NCBI RefSeq assembly: GCF_024586455.1
Contig: NC_065919.1
Location: 20,020,017-20,084,016 of the forward strand
Direction of reading: 5' to 3'
Length of the DNA: 64,000 nt
Origin: Bactrocera neohumeralis
Taxonomy: Eukaryota; Arthropoda; Insecta; Diptera; Tephritidae
The first letter of the stretch is position 1, and each line of letters starts with the position of its first letter. Below, piece after piece: positions 22,691 through 33,849 of this stretch. Below the pieces are notes generated by a model that did not search any database, had not been told where the DNA came from, and worked only from the letters and a program-made list of their open reading frames with translations. A program made the position numbers and the translations under genes.

Positions 22691-23859
22691 AATTTACCGA
22701 ACCCATCCTAGTGCATTTCCTTCTTTTCAACCGCACCTGCTATCGCTCAAGCTCCCACCACTTTTCTCGCCAATATGCAAGTAATTTGGTATTTACTTAA
22801 TTGCTTTTCCATCTTTTAATAAAAGCAAACCATTTTCACTGCCAACCGTAATATTTTGCTTTCCACGGCGTACATCGCCCGCACATTAATAAATATTTAG
22901 CAAAACTCAGGTGTTGCGACTGCGGTGGCATTTAAGTTAATTAAACAATTGTTGGGAGGTGCGAGCGAAAGCCACACATACGCACACACACAGCCAAACA
23001 TATACACATTTGCAGATAATTAAATTTTACGTTTACTGCAACAAAATACTTTATGTTGTATCTTACAAAAGTTTAACTCAACTTGCTCAAGAGTAAGTGT
23101 TTGTGTATATGTATGTGTTTATGTATAAGTGTGTGGGTGTGTGTCAAGTTTTTGCTGCCGCCTCTAACAAACCACACAAGTTCGGTTTTCACAGTTAAAT
23201 CTAAACTTTTTCGCAGCTCATCATTTATTCAGCATTTGTTTTCGACATCTATCCAACTAAGCACTAGCAATTCCTTAGCCACCAAGTTTTCGGGGCTTAT
23301 CATTTGCGGCTGTGCGAAAGGATTACACTTCATATTAATAGCAGTTTGAGATAAATCCACTTGGGGCACTTTCGCACTACTCACTGGAGCAAGGCAGTTT
23401 ATGCATTAATGTGTGTATAAATATGTAAGTACAGACATGCACACACACATGCATACACTTATACATATATGGTCTGCATATGACCGCACGTATCTCAAAG
23501 GTTTTGATAAACCCGATGTGTAATTGTTGTATATGTGTATGTGCGTAAAGGAATATATGTTTTTTCTATATATATACACGTGTTTGCATATATATACATA
23601 TAGCGCCATTTATTATGTAAATATTCGTAATTTACATTTTGGTCTAACACCTTTACGAGCACTTCGCTACAGTTTCAAAATAAATTTCACCACTATTCGT
23701 ATGTACATTGGTTGTGCCTTGGAAGAGCATAAACAAATATTACCATAATTTAAAGAAGAATAAGAATAAATTCCACAAGTTATATAGAGTTCTCTCAAAG
23801 AACTGCCAAAGTTAGGTTAGATTAGGTTAATCTGTTGAGCCAATAAGCCACGCATAGAC
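22691..23859. other. spacer with GT/TA-rich simple sequence
   Basis: No coding identity found. Contains GT-rich stretches at about 23100-23150 and TA/CA-rich stretches at 23430-23475 and 23560-23600. Possibly host intergenic or intronic DNA. Confidence 0.4.
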
Positions 23860-24560
23860 CAGTTTTGGTCTTTCGCGATACCAGATGGAGTTCAGTTGAT
23901 AGGTCCAAGAGGAGTAGTCATCCTTTAGAATGCTTGCGCTTGACGTAAATTTCAACAGACTCTGTGGTATCACTATCGATACCTGCTCCAGTGTATCCTA
24001 CCGTGGAGACCTTTGCTTCATTGTTTCACTGCTCTAGACATTTCCTGCAGTCTTCTCAATCTGTCGGCACCATCCTGCGGGCGTGTGTCGCCACCAGGCA
24101 GTGACCTGTTAGCATTCCCATCATGTTCTTACTGTCTCTTCTATCGAGTGCCAATAGGAGTTTTGTGTACGTTCGATCTACTTTTTTTTGCACACGACTT
24201 TTGCAGTTTTGCACCTTGGTAGCTCGTTCGGATTTATTCACCATGCTTCTGTTGAGATCGTCGTATAGACAATGCATGAATTTCTCAATCTTGACCACGT
24301 TTTCAGATGCTAGCCGTACACCATTCTTGGCAATCTCGTCCCCTATTTCATTGTTCTCGCACTCAGTAGAAGTGAAGTCGTTTGCTTCTGGCAACACTTT
24401 CCACTACTGCCCTGCTTCCCAAGACGCTTCTGGCCGATATGCGATACGAGGTTACTGGCTTTATTTTTGCTTGGCTCTCTGCGTAGATGTTGACTCTGGA
24501 ATTGCCTGCAGGTACATTAGAGGGCAGCTTGCGCAACTGCCAAAGTAGTTCGCACGAATT
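23860..24560 (-). mobile_element. family B non-LTR retrotransposon, RNase H to 3' end
   Basis: Reverse strand, high to low: VNIYAESQAKIKPVTSYRIS near 24500-24440 (RNase H, I-Y-A-D-S-Q-A), SARSVLGSRAVVESVARSKR, a frame break where W-V-P-G-H is expected, NEIGDEIAKNGVRLAS near 24345 (G-N-E-x-A-D-E-I-A block), then KLLLALDRRDSKNMMGMLTG and HCLVATHARRM near 24150-24070. A histidine/cysteine tail follows near 24060-24000 and the 3' UTR runs to about 23860. The same 3' half is seen at 40090, 41886 and 57430. RNase H plus a C-terminal cysteine tail suggests an LOA/R1-group element. Confidence 0.8.
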
Positions 24561-24954
24561 GAAAGTGGTGATTTCGACTTGAAAACCGAAGAAACGCCTG
24601 TGTTTAATATGAGGCAAGCGCAAGAAGGGTTCGGAGAACAGTGTGAGAGTCACTCAAGCAGCCATTTCAAGGCGTTGAAAAGCAGCCGTATATATTCATA
24701 TTCAAGAGCCAGGAAACTGCGTGCTATAAGAATTAAAGCCAAGAGACGTCGAAAGACGAGTTTTTATATCAGAAATGCTACCGGAACCCTTAAGATGAAG
24801 TCATTTTGAATTGGATTGTGACTGCTGATAAATAACGAATCCATTACGGCAATCTTAAACGTAAAAAGTCATACCTGAAACGCCACCAACTGACGGCTAA
24901 TCAACGGCAAAGCCGAATGACCATGGTGAAAAGGTTTCGTTTGTGATGGGAATA
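24561..24954. other. unassigned piece between two retrotransposon relics
   Basis: A 76-codon open frame here (24579-24809 +) is basic and arginine/lysine rich but matches nothing I recognise. I do not call it a gene. Confidence 0.35.
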
Positions 24955-25250
24955 AGAGGAACGGTCTGTATGCTGCTGAACTTGGCATCCCCGCAAAGCT
25001 AATACTACACAGCCGTGACGTTGACCAAAACCAAAAGCTCCGTCAGATTTGTGAAGGACTTCTGCGAGCCATTCGTTACCAAGCGAGGTTTCAGACAAGG
25101 AAATTTCCTCCATCGTGCGACTTCCTCTATCTATTGCTGGAGAAAATAATACAAGCTGCAGAGCTAAATAGAGAAGGTACAATATGTTGTTGTTAACTCG
25201 GCTATAACCACGAAAGCGATGTCTACGCCAGCAAAGAAGGAAAAGAAGTC
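24955..25250 (+). mobile_element. RTE-like relic, palm joined directly to 3' end
   Basis: RNGLYAAELGIPAKLI near 24958 and CDFLYLLLEKIIQAAELNRE near 25118-25178 are RT palm segments of the RTE-like family; the F-R-Q-G-D-x-L block between them is degraded. Immediately after NREGT the sequence jumps to the 3' terminal landmark gttgttaactcggctataac near 25185, skipping the Y-A-D-D block and the whole C-terminus kept at 37454. This is an internal-deletion derivative of roughly 1 kb. Confidence 0.75.
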
Positions 25251-25799
25251 CTCTTAAACACGGTTCAACAACTTAGTGGATTTAATAATAGTTCTGCGTT
25301 TATCCATGTACAACAATCTCTGTTTTTTTTACTTTCGAAAATTGATCACACTAGAAGATAGTTCATCTCAGTGGGTTGGGTTGGGTTTGATATTCTTAGC
25401 TTGATGTTAGAGTGAAATCGATGATGCAATACGAAGATTGTAGCGATAATAGTTCTTGTGAAGACCGCCGCTATAGGATGTATATTCAATTAATGAACAG
25501 AGAAATTTTAACAGTGAATTTAAGCAGTCTTATCTTTAGGACTGCATCAATATCCACTCACCCTCATAACTTTGAGCGATTTACATAAGAAGACACATTC
25601 GGCGGTTTATAGCCAGAGGTAGCGTCATCTCATAGCATCACTTCTCGCTTCCACTCTGACATTAGGCTTAGGACCTTCTTATGCGCAAACCACACCTTCC
25701 GCCGATTTTATATTAGCATTGTGATTGCTTCACATTTTTACCCGCATAACTGGGCTTTAGCCTTTCTATTGATGGCTTTAACTTCGGTGTACTCGTTTT
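25251..25799. other. unassigned spacer
   Basis: No confident identity. The stretch may include upstream Jockey sequence that is too decayed to read. Confidence 0.35.
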
Positions 25800-26345
25800 A
25801 GGTTAGGAGTCAACAGATTGTTTTCAACTTCTCAGGAACCGGAGAACCTGAATATCTGGTTTATTCTTATCGACCAATTAGTTTACTGGTGGTCGGAAGT
25901 ATTCGAAATAGTTTCGAAGACAAAGAGCTTGTTCCGAATCATCAGCTTGACTTCAGGAAATGACACAATTGAACAATGTAATAGAACACTTAATAACTGA
26001 TACTATGGAAAATTATAAATATTGCTCTGCTGTGTTCCTTGATGTCCGCCAAGCATTTGACAAATTCTGGCATTTAGGCCTCTTATACAATTAAAGGAAT
26101 GCCTTATTATTTGATGTTAAAGTCTTACTTGCACAATCGGACTTTCTACGTTAGATGCCGTCATACTGTGTCGGATTTGAGACCTTTTCATGCTGTCGTG
26201 TTCCAAGGCAGTGTACTCGCGCCTCTGTTCTACATTCTTTATACAGCAAACCTCCCAGTGATCAACTCTGACTCCACAATGACGGCAGCCTCTGCTGATG
26301 ATACTGCACTGCTAGAGTGCAAGAGAAGAAAACAGCCCTAAAGTC
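25800..26345 (+). mobile_element. Jockey-like reverse transcriptase domain, decayed
   Basis: RT blocks appear in order across three frames: SYRPISLLVVGS near 25868 (block 1), NDTIEQCNRTLNN near 25960, YCSAVFLDVRQAFDKFWH near 26020-26073 (palm block with the first aspartate, F-L-D-V-x-Q-A-F-D), MLKSYLHNRTFYVRCRH near 26114, FQGSVLAPLFYILYTANLP near 26204 (P-Q-G-S-V-L-x-P block, proline lost) and ASADDTALL near 26290 (catalytic F-A-D-D with F replaced by S). This is the RT of a Jockey-clade element. At least three frameshifts or stops separate the blocks. A thumb-like YLGLTM phrase near 26660 may be its continuation. Confidence 0.82.
26099..26341 (+). pseudogene. Jockey RT palm pseudogene (Q-G-S-V-L to A-D-D)
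   Basis: An 80-codon open piece that carries the QGSVLAP block (residues about 36-42) and the catalytic-loop ADDTALL (residues about 66-72). The upstream aspartate block lies in another frame ending in a stop near 26092. Confidence 0.75.
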
Positions 26346-27466
26346 GTATGTGATAGATCACTGTTGACAATAGTAGTTTGGTCAAAGTTTGAGTGAGCAT
26401 CAATTTATTATAATATAAGATAGGATCTTTCTATTCAACAAGCACATATTTTGTCTGAGATGGAATTGTGAATGAAAAGTTATTTTCCTACAGTTTAACA
26501 TCTTAAAAGTCGCTCATCAAACTCGTGCTACAATAAGGGCATATCTTCTCATGAATTAGACAAAGTTTTTCTATACAAAGTTCATTCGTTGGTTTGTTCG
26601 TTTCACCACATTTTATACTGATATAAGCGCGCTTATTCACAGAGTATAAAGAAGTATAATACCTTGGTTTAACAATGAGAACTTTTTCTTGAAGCCAGTG
26701 TAGACATACTCAGCTTTTAATCATCCTTTATTAACAACGTGACGGTTCGTCATCACTGACACAGTACCCATACTTTCATCCGCCATATAGACTAGTTAAA
26801 AAAGCTAATTATAAATTTTAATTGTAATTTACAAAATTTTAGATTTTCTTCTACTCTATAATTGCCAACAAAGCTTGAAAGCTCACAATGCAACTAGACG
26901 TCTTTAAAAAATTCATGATTAGCTGAAAGTTTACCCTCGACGTTGCAGGAGCAGCCACGACGTGCAACAATCTAGCCACAAACAATCATGCAACTTTTAT
27001 GCGCCAAAACAACAACAGCAACAATGGTGATGGCATAAAAACAAACAATGCAAACTTCACAACAAAGTACAAACTTTCATATATGAAATTTAGAAAATTG
27101 AGTTCAACTGGTGTAAGCTACCAACATGGCTTTATATAAGCTGCAGCTGAAGCACGTCTACTCATGTTTAGGTGTGAATATTTGCTGTTAGAACACCACA
27201 TCGCTTAATGTGAGTATCTTTTGTTGTTGGCCGCAGTCGAAATCTCATTTGTTGCAAGAGTTGTCGTCAGTATATATGTATGTATATCATTTAAATGCAC
27301 TATAGGGAGTGTTGTGCGATGAGCTTCTATTTTACGCTTAATTATTCTTTAATAATTATTTGTTGTGTGCATCCTGACTATAGCCAATGCCTGAATCATC
27401 TTTAATCATATTTCAAGCAACTATGTTCTGCTATGTCTCAAACACATACGGGAACATCAATACAAA
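26346..27466. other. AT-rich spacer, possible Jockey tail at left
   Basis: Apart from a doubtful RT thumb phrase near 26660 nothing is recognised. An abundance of CAACAACA-type phrases occurs near 27005-27020. Confidence 0.35.
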
Positions 27467-28262
27467 CAGCGTTCAAAAGTAAACAGGAAGGAAATCAATT
27501 CAAAATAGTCTCCCTCTGCTTTAATACAGCTTTTTGCACGGTACAAAAGCATATCGAACGAGTGTTTAAGTGGTTGGCCGGTATGGCCGCCAATACGCCG
27601 GTGCAAGCCTTTTGAATGACCTCTACGTCTGCATAGCACCTTCCTTTCATGGGCAAGTGCATTTTTCTGAAAAGGAAGAAGTCGCATGGTGCCTTATCAG
27701 GTGAATAAGGGGAGTGGTTAATGGTTAAAATGTGATTTTTGGTCAAATAATCGTCCTCCATATGCTGGATTCTAAGAAATTTTTGGTCGGTAGTCAATTT
27801 GTGCGGAACAAACCGTGCACACACCTTTCCTAAGCCCAAATGTTCGGTCAAAATGAATGAATTTCAATGACGATTTCTTTCAATTTTTGATGAATTCACG
27901 CACAGTTTCGATGGAATTTCCGGTGATCTCGGATTTTGATTGACCCACATGTTGATCGTCATTTATGTCCTCACGACCACTTTGAAAACGTTGAAACCAC
28001 TCGTGCACACTGCTTCGGGATAGGCAATCATTAAAACAAAACTTAATGTTGGCTCTTTGTTCGAAGCTCATTTTCGCACTGATCACACAAACATACTGAC
28101 ACTTGAAACGCAATAACTTCACTTCCAATTGATGAAATATCATGGAATTCTCACTGGACAATCGATAAAGATAGCAGGTTCTAACACACTAGTTGGCATA
28201 TAGACATAGGCGTCACCAGAGTTCGCTAGATTATGTCCTGCTTACTTTGGAACGCACCTTGT
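27467..28262 (-). mobile_element. mariner with both terminal repeats, core deleted
   Basis: The left end gcgttcaaaagtaaacagga (27470-27489) and the reverse complement of the right end (gcgttccaaagtaagcagga, near 28235-28254) match at 18 of 20 positions, giving a bounded element. The reverse-strand N-terminus starts near 28070 (MSFEQRANIKFCFNDCLS), then VHEWFQRFQSGREDINDD (first helix-turn-helix end), SIETVREFIKN, and the linker MTEHLGLGKVCARFVPHKL near 27850. After a deletion of the first and second catalytic blocks it continues with DYLTKNHILTINHSPYSPDK and APCDFFLFRKMHLPMKGR (third aspartate region). About 0.5 kb is missing relative to full mariners. Confidence 0.85.
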
Positions 28263-28604
28263 ATAAGAATGTCCTTCGCTATAAGTCTGCGTATCAGCAA
28301 ATTCTCCACTTTTGTACAAAAAGGATTTATATGTATACATAATCTTACGTCTTTCGTTTTTGTTTGAATAAATCTGGCGTCCTTTTGCTACTGAACAGAT
28401 TCCGCTTTTCTAATATAGTAGAAAAAGTATATAATTCATCCACAAAAATATTTAGTAGATTTAAGTTTAACACTAATTTCGATTAGACAGAAAGATATAC
28501 CCTCTTAAAAAGTTTATTTAGAATGACTTTACTATCCAGTTCATTCCCATAGAAAAGTTTCTGGACAACTATATAAGCTCGAAGCCGCTGAAAACCGCAA
28601 CCCT
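28263..28604. other. AT-rich spacer
   Basis: Nothing recognised. Confidence 0.4.
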
Positions 28605-29960
28605 ACAATCCAGTTAGCGTACAGAGCAGACAGATGTATAAACACTGCTCTGTACGATCACGCGGCTGAACTCCAAATTTCTCCAGATAATGGCGAGGTT
28701 GCGATATGCGCCAGGCGTGATCCAGGCATCGGAGAAAAGGAACGTGATGGCTCTAATATGCAGACGGATAGAGGCTAGAGTAGGTGAAAAAAACTGTAGG
28801 GGAGAGTAAGATTCATCTTGACACCACGAGGGACTGCCTACAGGGTGGAGTACTATCCTTATGAAGCGGTTGCTTGGGCATCTATAGACACACAGTGCTC
28901 GATAGGCCTTCAACTATCGAAGCTACAATGGCTCGCCTGTGTCTGCGCTTCAGGAACAATGCGCATTTGGCCCACTGCAGCACTAAAAGTCATGATAGAG
29001 CACAAATCGCTGCATCCAAACATAATATTCTGCTAATGGCAGCAGAAGCTTTCGGCAAAGAGAAGATAATATCGTCTCAACAAATGCAGGCTCTAGGGGA
29101 ATACACATCCTTCTTCCCTACTGCTGAGGGACTGCAATATCCAGTGGTACACTGACGATCGAAAACACCGGTAGGCATTGGAGCAAGCATTCGGTATATA
29201 TAATATATGCATACAAAACTATCCATACCAATTAGACGTTTTCCGAGCATCTTTCAAGCAGAAGTCTTTACTATAAGTCAGTGCGAAGTCAAGCAGCACT
29301 AAAGGCGATCTCAGCGTATGAAGTTAAATCGCTTTTAGTAAGTGTATAAGAAGGCTGAACCGCCTATCAGTGTGCAACCGGGTACACCTAATCTAGGTGC
29401 CGAGGCATTAAAAGGTAGCCGGCAATGAGCTGCCCAACGAACTAGCTCTCTTTGCGGCAGCGTACAGAATGATGGCGCCAGAAGCATGGATTGCAGTGGG
29501 TCGCACACTTTTAGGAAGTTGCTCCGTACGGAGGAGAGAGTTGGTAGAGCACTGCATTGGCAGCAGACTGCAGAAATGCGCCATGCCAAGCTACTTCTGG
29601 GAGGGTTCAACCTCGCAAGGTTTAAGGACATCAATCTACCCCGAGACAAATTCCGCCTCTTTTTAGCGCTCTATATAGGGCACTGCAGGCTCAAAAAGCA
29701 TTTGCCCAACATGGCATAATATCTTGCCTAAATTGACGGTTCTTCAAAATGGAACAAAAAACCCCAGACCACCTGATTCTGGATTACCCAGCAATTTGCA
29801 GAAGCTGGCTAAAGCGCCCAGCAGGCTGCTGGAATTGTTTAGAATGCTGGACTTTGGTAACCATATGTGATATAGGGGAGGGCGCAATAGACCGTAGGCG
29901 ACAGTGTAAAACCCTAAATTTTATTATCTATCTATTTATCCAATTCTCTAAATACATCTC
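28605..29960 (+). mobile_element. family A non-LTR retrotransposon, RT core deleted
   Basis: Forward pieces: YRADRCINTALYDHAAELQI near 28618 (compare HAYRGGRSTNTALYQ in the 11035 copy), then TRDCLQGGVLSL near 28826, after which the palm and thumb are missing and the frame resumes with EAVAWASIDTQCSIGLQLSK near 28861 and LQWLACVCASGTMR. An RNase H remnant lies near 29375-29440. The C-terminus reads APEAWIAVGRTLLGS near 29473, GRALHWQQTAEMRHAKLLLG near 29545 and FRLFLALYIGHCRLKKHLPN near 29655, and the cysteine/histidine tail M-E-Q-K-T-P-D-H-L-I-L-D follows at 29749. A TA-rich 3' UTR runs to about 29960. Confidence 0.82.
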
Positions 29961-30300
29961 TTTTATTCTCCTTAGGTCATAGACCAAATATAAAAAATGT
30001 GCAAAATTTGATAAGGATAAAATTGGTATTAATGATAAGAGTTTACAGTATTACATGGATCGAACAATCTGTGAACACGTTAGAAACCTCAGCGCAGTTA
30101 TTCATAAGGATACCTTCGGCGAACCAGAAGATATAGCCTAAGCTGACATTAGCCATCTCAATAAATTTGTGACGATTTGTAAGTGCCTTACGATGTATTA
30201 CATAGGAGTTTTCAGTGCCACAACAGACCGGCGGTTTGAGTTGTCCAAGTGAATTCTCTGTTATGATCGACCACTTAACATAAACTAACCTAAGTGTTAT
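29961..30300 (+). mobile_element. family K non-LTR retrotransposon 3' end fragment
   Basis: FGEPEDIA, a stop, then ADISHLNKFV (near 30115-30170) matches the tail of the family K copy near 13570. The 3' non-coding part ends in cttaacataaactaacctaa near 30278-30297. Only the last 70 or so codons remain. Confidence 0.6.
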
Positions 30301-30349
30301 TAAAATTTTATTTATATAATAAAAATTGCAAAAAATTTAATCAAAAAAC

Positions 30350-30514
30350 AAGAAAAAACGTTAACTTCGGTTGCACCGAAGCTAAATACCCTTCACAGGT
30401 GCATTTCTGTTAGAAAATATCTGTTCCGTTTGTATGGAAGCTATACGCTATAGTTAACCGATCTGATCAATTTCTTCGGAGATTACATTGTTGCCTTAAA
30501 ACAAAACGATATCT
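30350..30514 (+). repeat. dispersed repeat F, internally deleted
   Basis: Starts with aagaaaaaacgttaacttcg, the same edge seen at 35872. It continues through ttgtatggaagctatacgct and agattacattgttgcctta, then jumps to acgatatctta, skipping the middle that is present at 35950-36200. Repeat E begins at the next bases. Confidence 0.7.
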
Positions 30515-31145
30515 TAACAAGTAAGGAAGGGCTAAGTTCGGGTGTCACCGAACATTTTATACTCTCGCACGATAAAGCGATAATCGAGATTTCATTATCC
30601 GTCATTTAAATATTTTTAAAATAACCTTTCATTCAACATAACCTTTGTATGGGAGGTGGGCGTGGTTATTATCCGATTTCTTCCATTTTTGAACTGTATA
30701 TGGAAATGCCTGAATAAAACGACTCTGTAGAGTTTGGTTGACATAGCTATAGTAGTTTCCGAGATATGTACAAAAAACTTAGTAGGGGCGGGCCACGCCC
30801 ACTTTTCCAAAACAATTGCGTCCAAATATGCCCCTCCCTAATGCGATCCTTTGTGCTAAATTTCACTTTAATATCTTTATTTGTGGCTTAGTTATGACAC
30901 TTTATAGGTTTTCGGTTTCCGCCATTTTGTGGGCGTGGCAGTGGGCCGATTTTGCCCATCTTCGAACTTAACATTCTTATGGAGCCAAGGAATACGTGTA
31001 CCAAGTTTCATCATGATATCTCAATTTTTACTCAAGTTACAGCTTGCACGGACGGACGGACGGACAGACAGACATCCGGATTTCGACTCTACTCGTCGCC
31101 CTGATCACTTTGGTATATATAACCCTATATCTGACTATTTTAGTT
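30515..31145 (+). repeat. dispersed repeat E, longest copy with both edges
   Basis: Non-coding. It starts near acaagtaaggaagggctaag (30516) and contains tactctcgca shortly after. Internal landmarks are tatgggaggtgggcgtggtt, gggcgggccacgcccacttt, cactttataggttttcggtt, accaagtttcatcatgatat and a (GGAC)n/(CAGA)n run at 31050-31073. It ends near ttatgtgaacaaaa (about 31165-31178). Reverse or partial copies occur at 17885, 19055/19618, 22470, 45480 and 47030. I recall similar phrases in other fly genomes, but the autonomous partner is unknown to me. Confidence 0.7.
31050..31073. repeat. (GGAC)n/(CAGA)n simple repeat inside repeat E
   Basis: Four ggac units followed by two to three cagaca units. 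Confidence 0.9.
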
Positions 31146-31179
31146 TTAGGACTTACAAACAACCGTTATGTGAACAAAA

Positions 31180-32389
31180 TCATTTCTTGACAGAACTCTA
31201 TTTCTTGAGATATAGAAATAAAAACAAATAACTAATATTTACTTAGATCATAAGCCGAAGAGCTTCTAACAGTTCTAAAAGTCAATAAAGTAGAGAAATT
31301 AAACTTCGCTTTAAGGTTTCATTTCGTCGTGAGTTATGAGCTTGTTGTGCCTTAAAATGGTAAAACAAGGTGAGTTAAGCGACAGTCACATAATTACATA
31401 AAACATATACTCATACATACATATTTACCATAGCAGATATACTGCCGTATCGCGTTCACCGAGCCTTTTAACGAAAATCGTTAGGCTCATTAAAAACGTG
31501 GAAGAGGTGTGGCCCCATTTAGCTTGTTGCAACATTGATAAATGATGGCAATTGTGCCGTAATGTGAGCAATTAGGAATTTTTTTATTTTTCGTTATGTA
31601 TTCTTTATATATATGATATAATATTACAAAAAAAAAATAAAAAAAAAATCTAAAATATTATATAGAGATTAATATTTATTCACCGAAGTATTTATATATA
31701 AGTATATTTATACACATATTAATATATAAATGTATTTCACCTTGCTTATTTTCTTCTTATAAATATATCTATACTTAATACTCTAATTAATATTCTAAAA
31801 GTTGTACATCTATACGCATGCAGAATTCATGTGAAGCCATTGTGCGGCTCAAAAGCTCTGAAATCTCTCACCGAAAGAGGTCAGCTAAATTAAAAATACA
31901 TCGCAAAATAATATCATGCACACGTGACTGTGGCAAATGACAAGCATTGCAAACTACAATCAATCAAAAATTGATAGATTACAACAACTTATGCAGGCAG
32001 ATGTTAGCTGGTGGACAGTTTGTTGTGCGTGTCAGCGCTTTCGGATTGAAAACTGTTGGCGATACTTTTTGCAGTTCGTTTAATTCCGCTATTTGTGTGC
32101 AGTTTCAGTATAATATATATATTTACTTCATATGTATATATATATTATAATATATATTTTAATTCGAAGGTGTTTATTATATTTCTAATTTGACGATGAA
32201 GTGTGCCTGAATATAAACTGGTTGCGTTTGTTAAAGACGGTCAACTAATAAAAAATGGAGGTATGGAAAAATATTTTCGATATAAAAAAATTAATATTTA
32301 TAAATCGGAACTTGCTATGAACATAAGAAATAATAAACTGAACCATGAATGTATATCTTATAAGTTCCCTTGCTTTATCAGTAGTTGAA
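31180..32389. other. AT-rich spacer
   Basis: No gene recognised. Poly-A/T rich around 31575-31660 and TA-rich near 32110-32160. Confidence 0.4.
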
Positions 32390-33540
32390 TTCGAAAACGA
32401 ACTATTCGATACCATTTTTGTAGTACGATTTGTCATTTGCTTCAAAATAGATATCAGCTTCGACGATCATCCCTTTATTCGACGAAAATTTCTTCCCTTT
32501 GAGTATGTTTTTGAGATCTTAGAGCAGGAAATAATCGCTGGGGGCCACATCTGGCAATTCGAAGTCAAATTCATGGATTTTTGCCTTCGTTTTCACTGAA
32601 TTGTGACACGATGCCTTGTCTTGGTGAAACTGTTTTTTCTTTTTCTTTGAATTAGGCCGCCTTTCGGCGATATTGTCCTTCAAACTGCCCAATAACACTA
32701 TGTAATAGTTGAAGGTCCTTCCTTTTTCAAGATGGGCAATAAAAATTATTCCATGCGCATACCAAAATGTAGACACCATAACCCTGCCAGCCGACTGTTG
32801 CAAGTTTCCAGGCTTTAGAGCGGGTTTATCGTGTACAGTCGACTCGTATGGCCGTCGATTGGACTTCACAGTGAAATAGTGAAATGGTACAGCCATGGTT
32901 CAACCATTGTCACATATCGGCGCAAAAGCTTGGGTTTTTAACACTTGAACATCTCCAAATACTCCTCCCAACTCGTTGTTACTTCTAGTCAAAAAAGAGC
33001 TTGCGCCGAACCCACTTTGCATAAAGCTTTCTCATACTCAAATATTCGTCAATGATATGATGTAGCATATATAATGTAATACATTCAGTTGATATCATTA
33101 GAGTGCCTCCTGTCTCGAACAATTTCACTTGACGGTCATCCACAATTATTGTGTTTTTTTTTTATATCTTCTTCGGTAACAATCTCTTTTGCGCGTCCTC
33201 TACGTTCATCGTCCTCGGTGCTCATTTCGCCTCATTCAAACTTAGTAAACCCTTTTTCAACGGTTGAATTCCCTAGTCCAGAGTCTAAGTAATAATGATC
33301 AATCCAAACTTTGGCTTCCGCAGTATTTTTTTCCTCCAAAAAGTAATGCTTTGTTAAGTCACGAAATTCCTTTTGATCTAATAACAACAGTTGCTTCACC
33401 AAAAATGTGATATCTCATAAACTAATGATCCTACAGCAGGCAAATTACGCGCGCCATTGTAGGTTTAGACTAAGTGAAAATCATATGGATTTAATTCTGG
33501 TCGTGTGTCAGGTCGACGACTTTTCAATTGACCTGGTATA
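32390..33540 (-). mobile_element. mariner lineage 2 transposon, near full length, decayed
   Basis: The right terminus gacttttcaattgacc (near 33520) matches in reverse the solo end at 17651. Reverse-strand blocks are CAKWV-like LYAKWVRRKLFFD near 33000, GIIFIAHLEKGRTFNYYIVL near 32760-32700, KKQFHQDKASCHNSV near 32645 (second catalytic aspartate present: H-Q-D), and FDFELPDVAPSDYFLL near 32560-32520 (third aspartate in A-P-S-D). About 1.15 kb, close to full size, but with many stops in the N-terminal half. The left terminal repeat was not found. Confidence 0.85.
32519..32896 (-). pseudogene. mariner transposase catalytic-domain pseudogene
   Basis: A 125-codon open piece covering the second and third catalytic aspartates. 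Residues 89-91 give HQD, and APSD lies near residue 117. The first aspartate block is frameshifted upstream near 32900. The interval from the second to the third aspartate is shortened compared with the 34 residues usual for mariner, so part of the active site is deleted. Confidence 0.75.
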
Positions 33541-33849
33541 TATTTAAAAAAAAAACCGTATTTAAGTATATTTTATTATTGCGATTTATAGCTGCCCAAA
33601 AAGGTTAGTAGCTTAAGATAACTTCGTTAGCATTTTTTATCAGATAAATGTACATTTAGTGTAAGTTGAAGCAAAACTAAGTCATTAATTGTTTACTTAC
33701 CAATGCTGTACAATTTTATAAAACTAGGGTTGCCAATTATCTGAAAAAAAAATTAAAGACCAAATTCAATTATGCAAATTAAATGAATTGCAATAAGCAC
33801 GATCTTTGATATCCCGTAGTTATTCAATAAAATACTACAGGATCCGACA
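33541..33849. other. AT-rich spacer
   Basis: Nothing recognised between the two DNA transposons. Confidence 0.4.
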
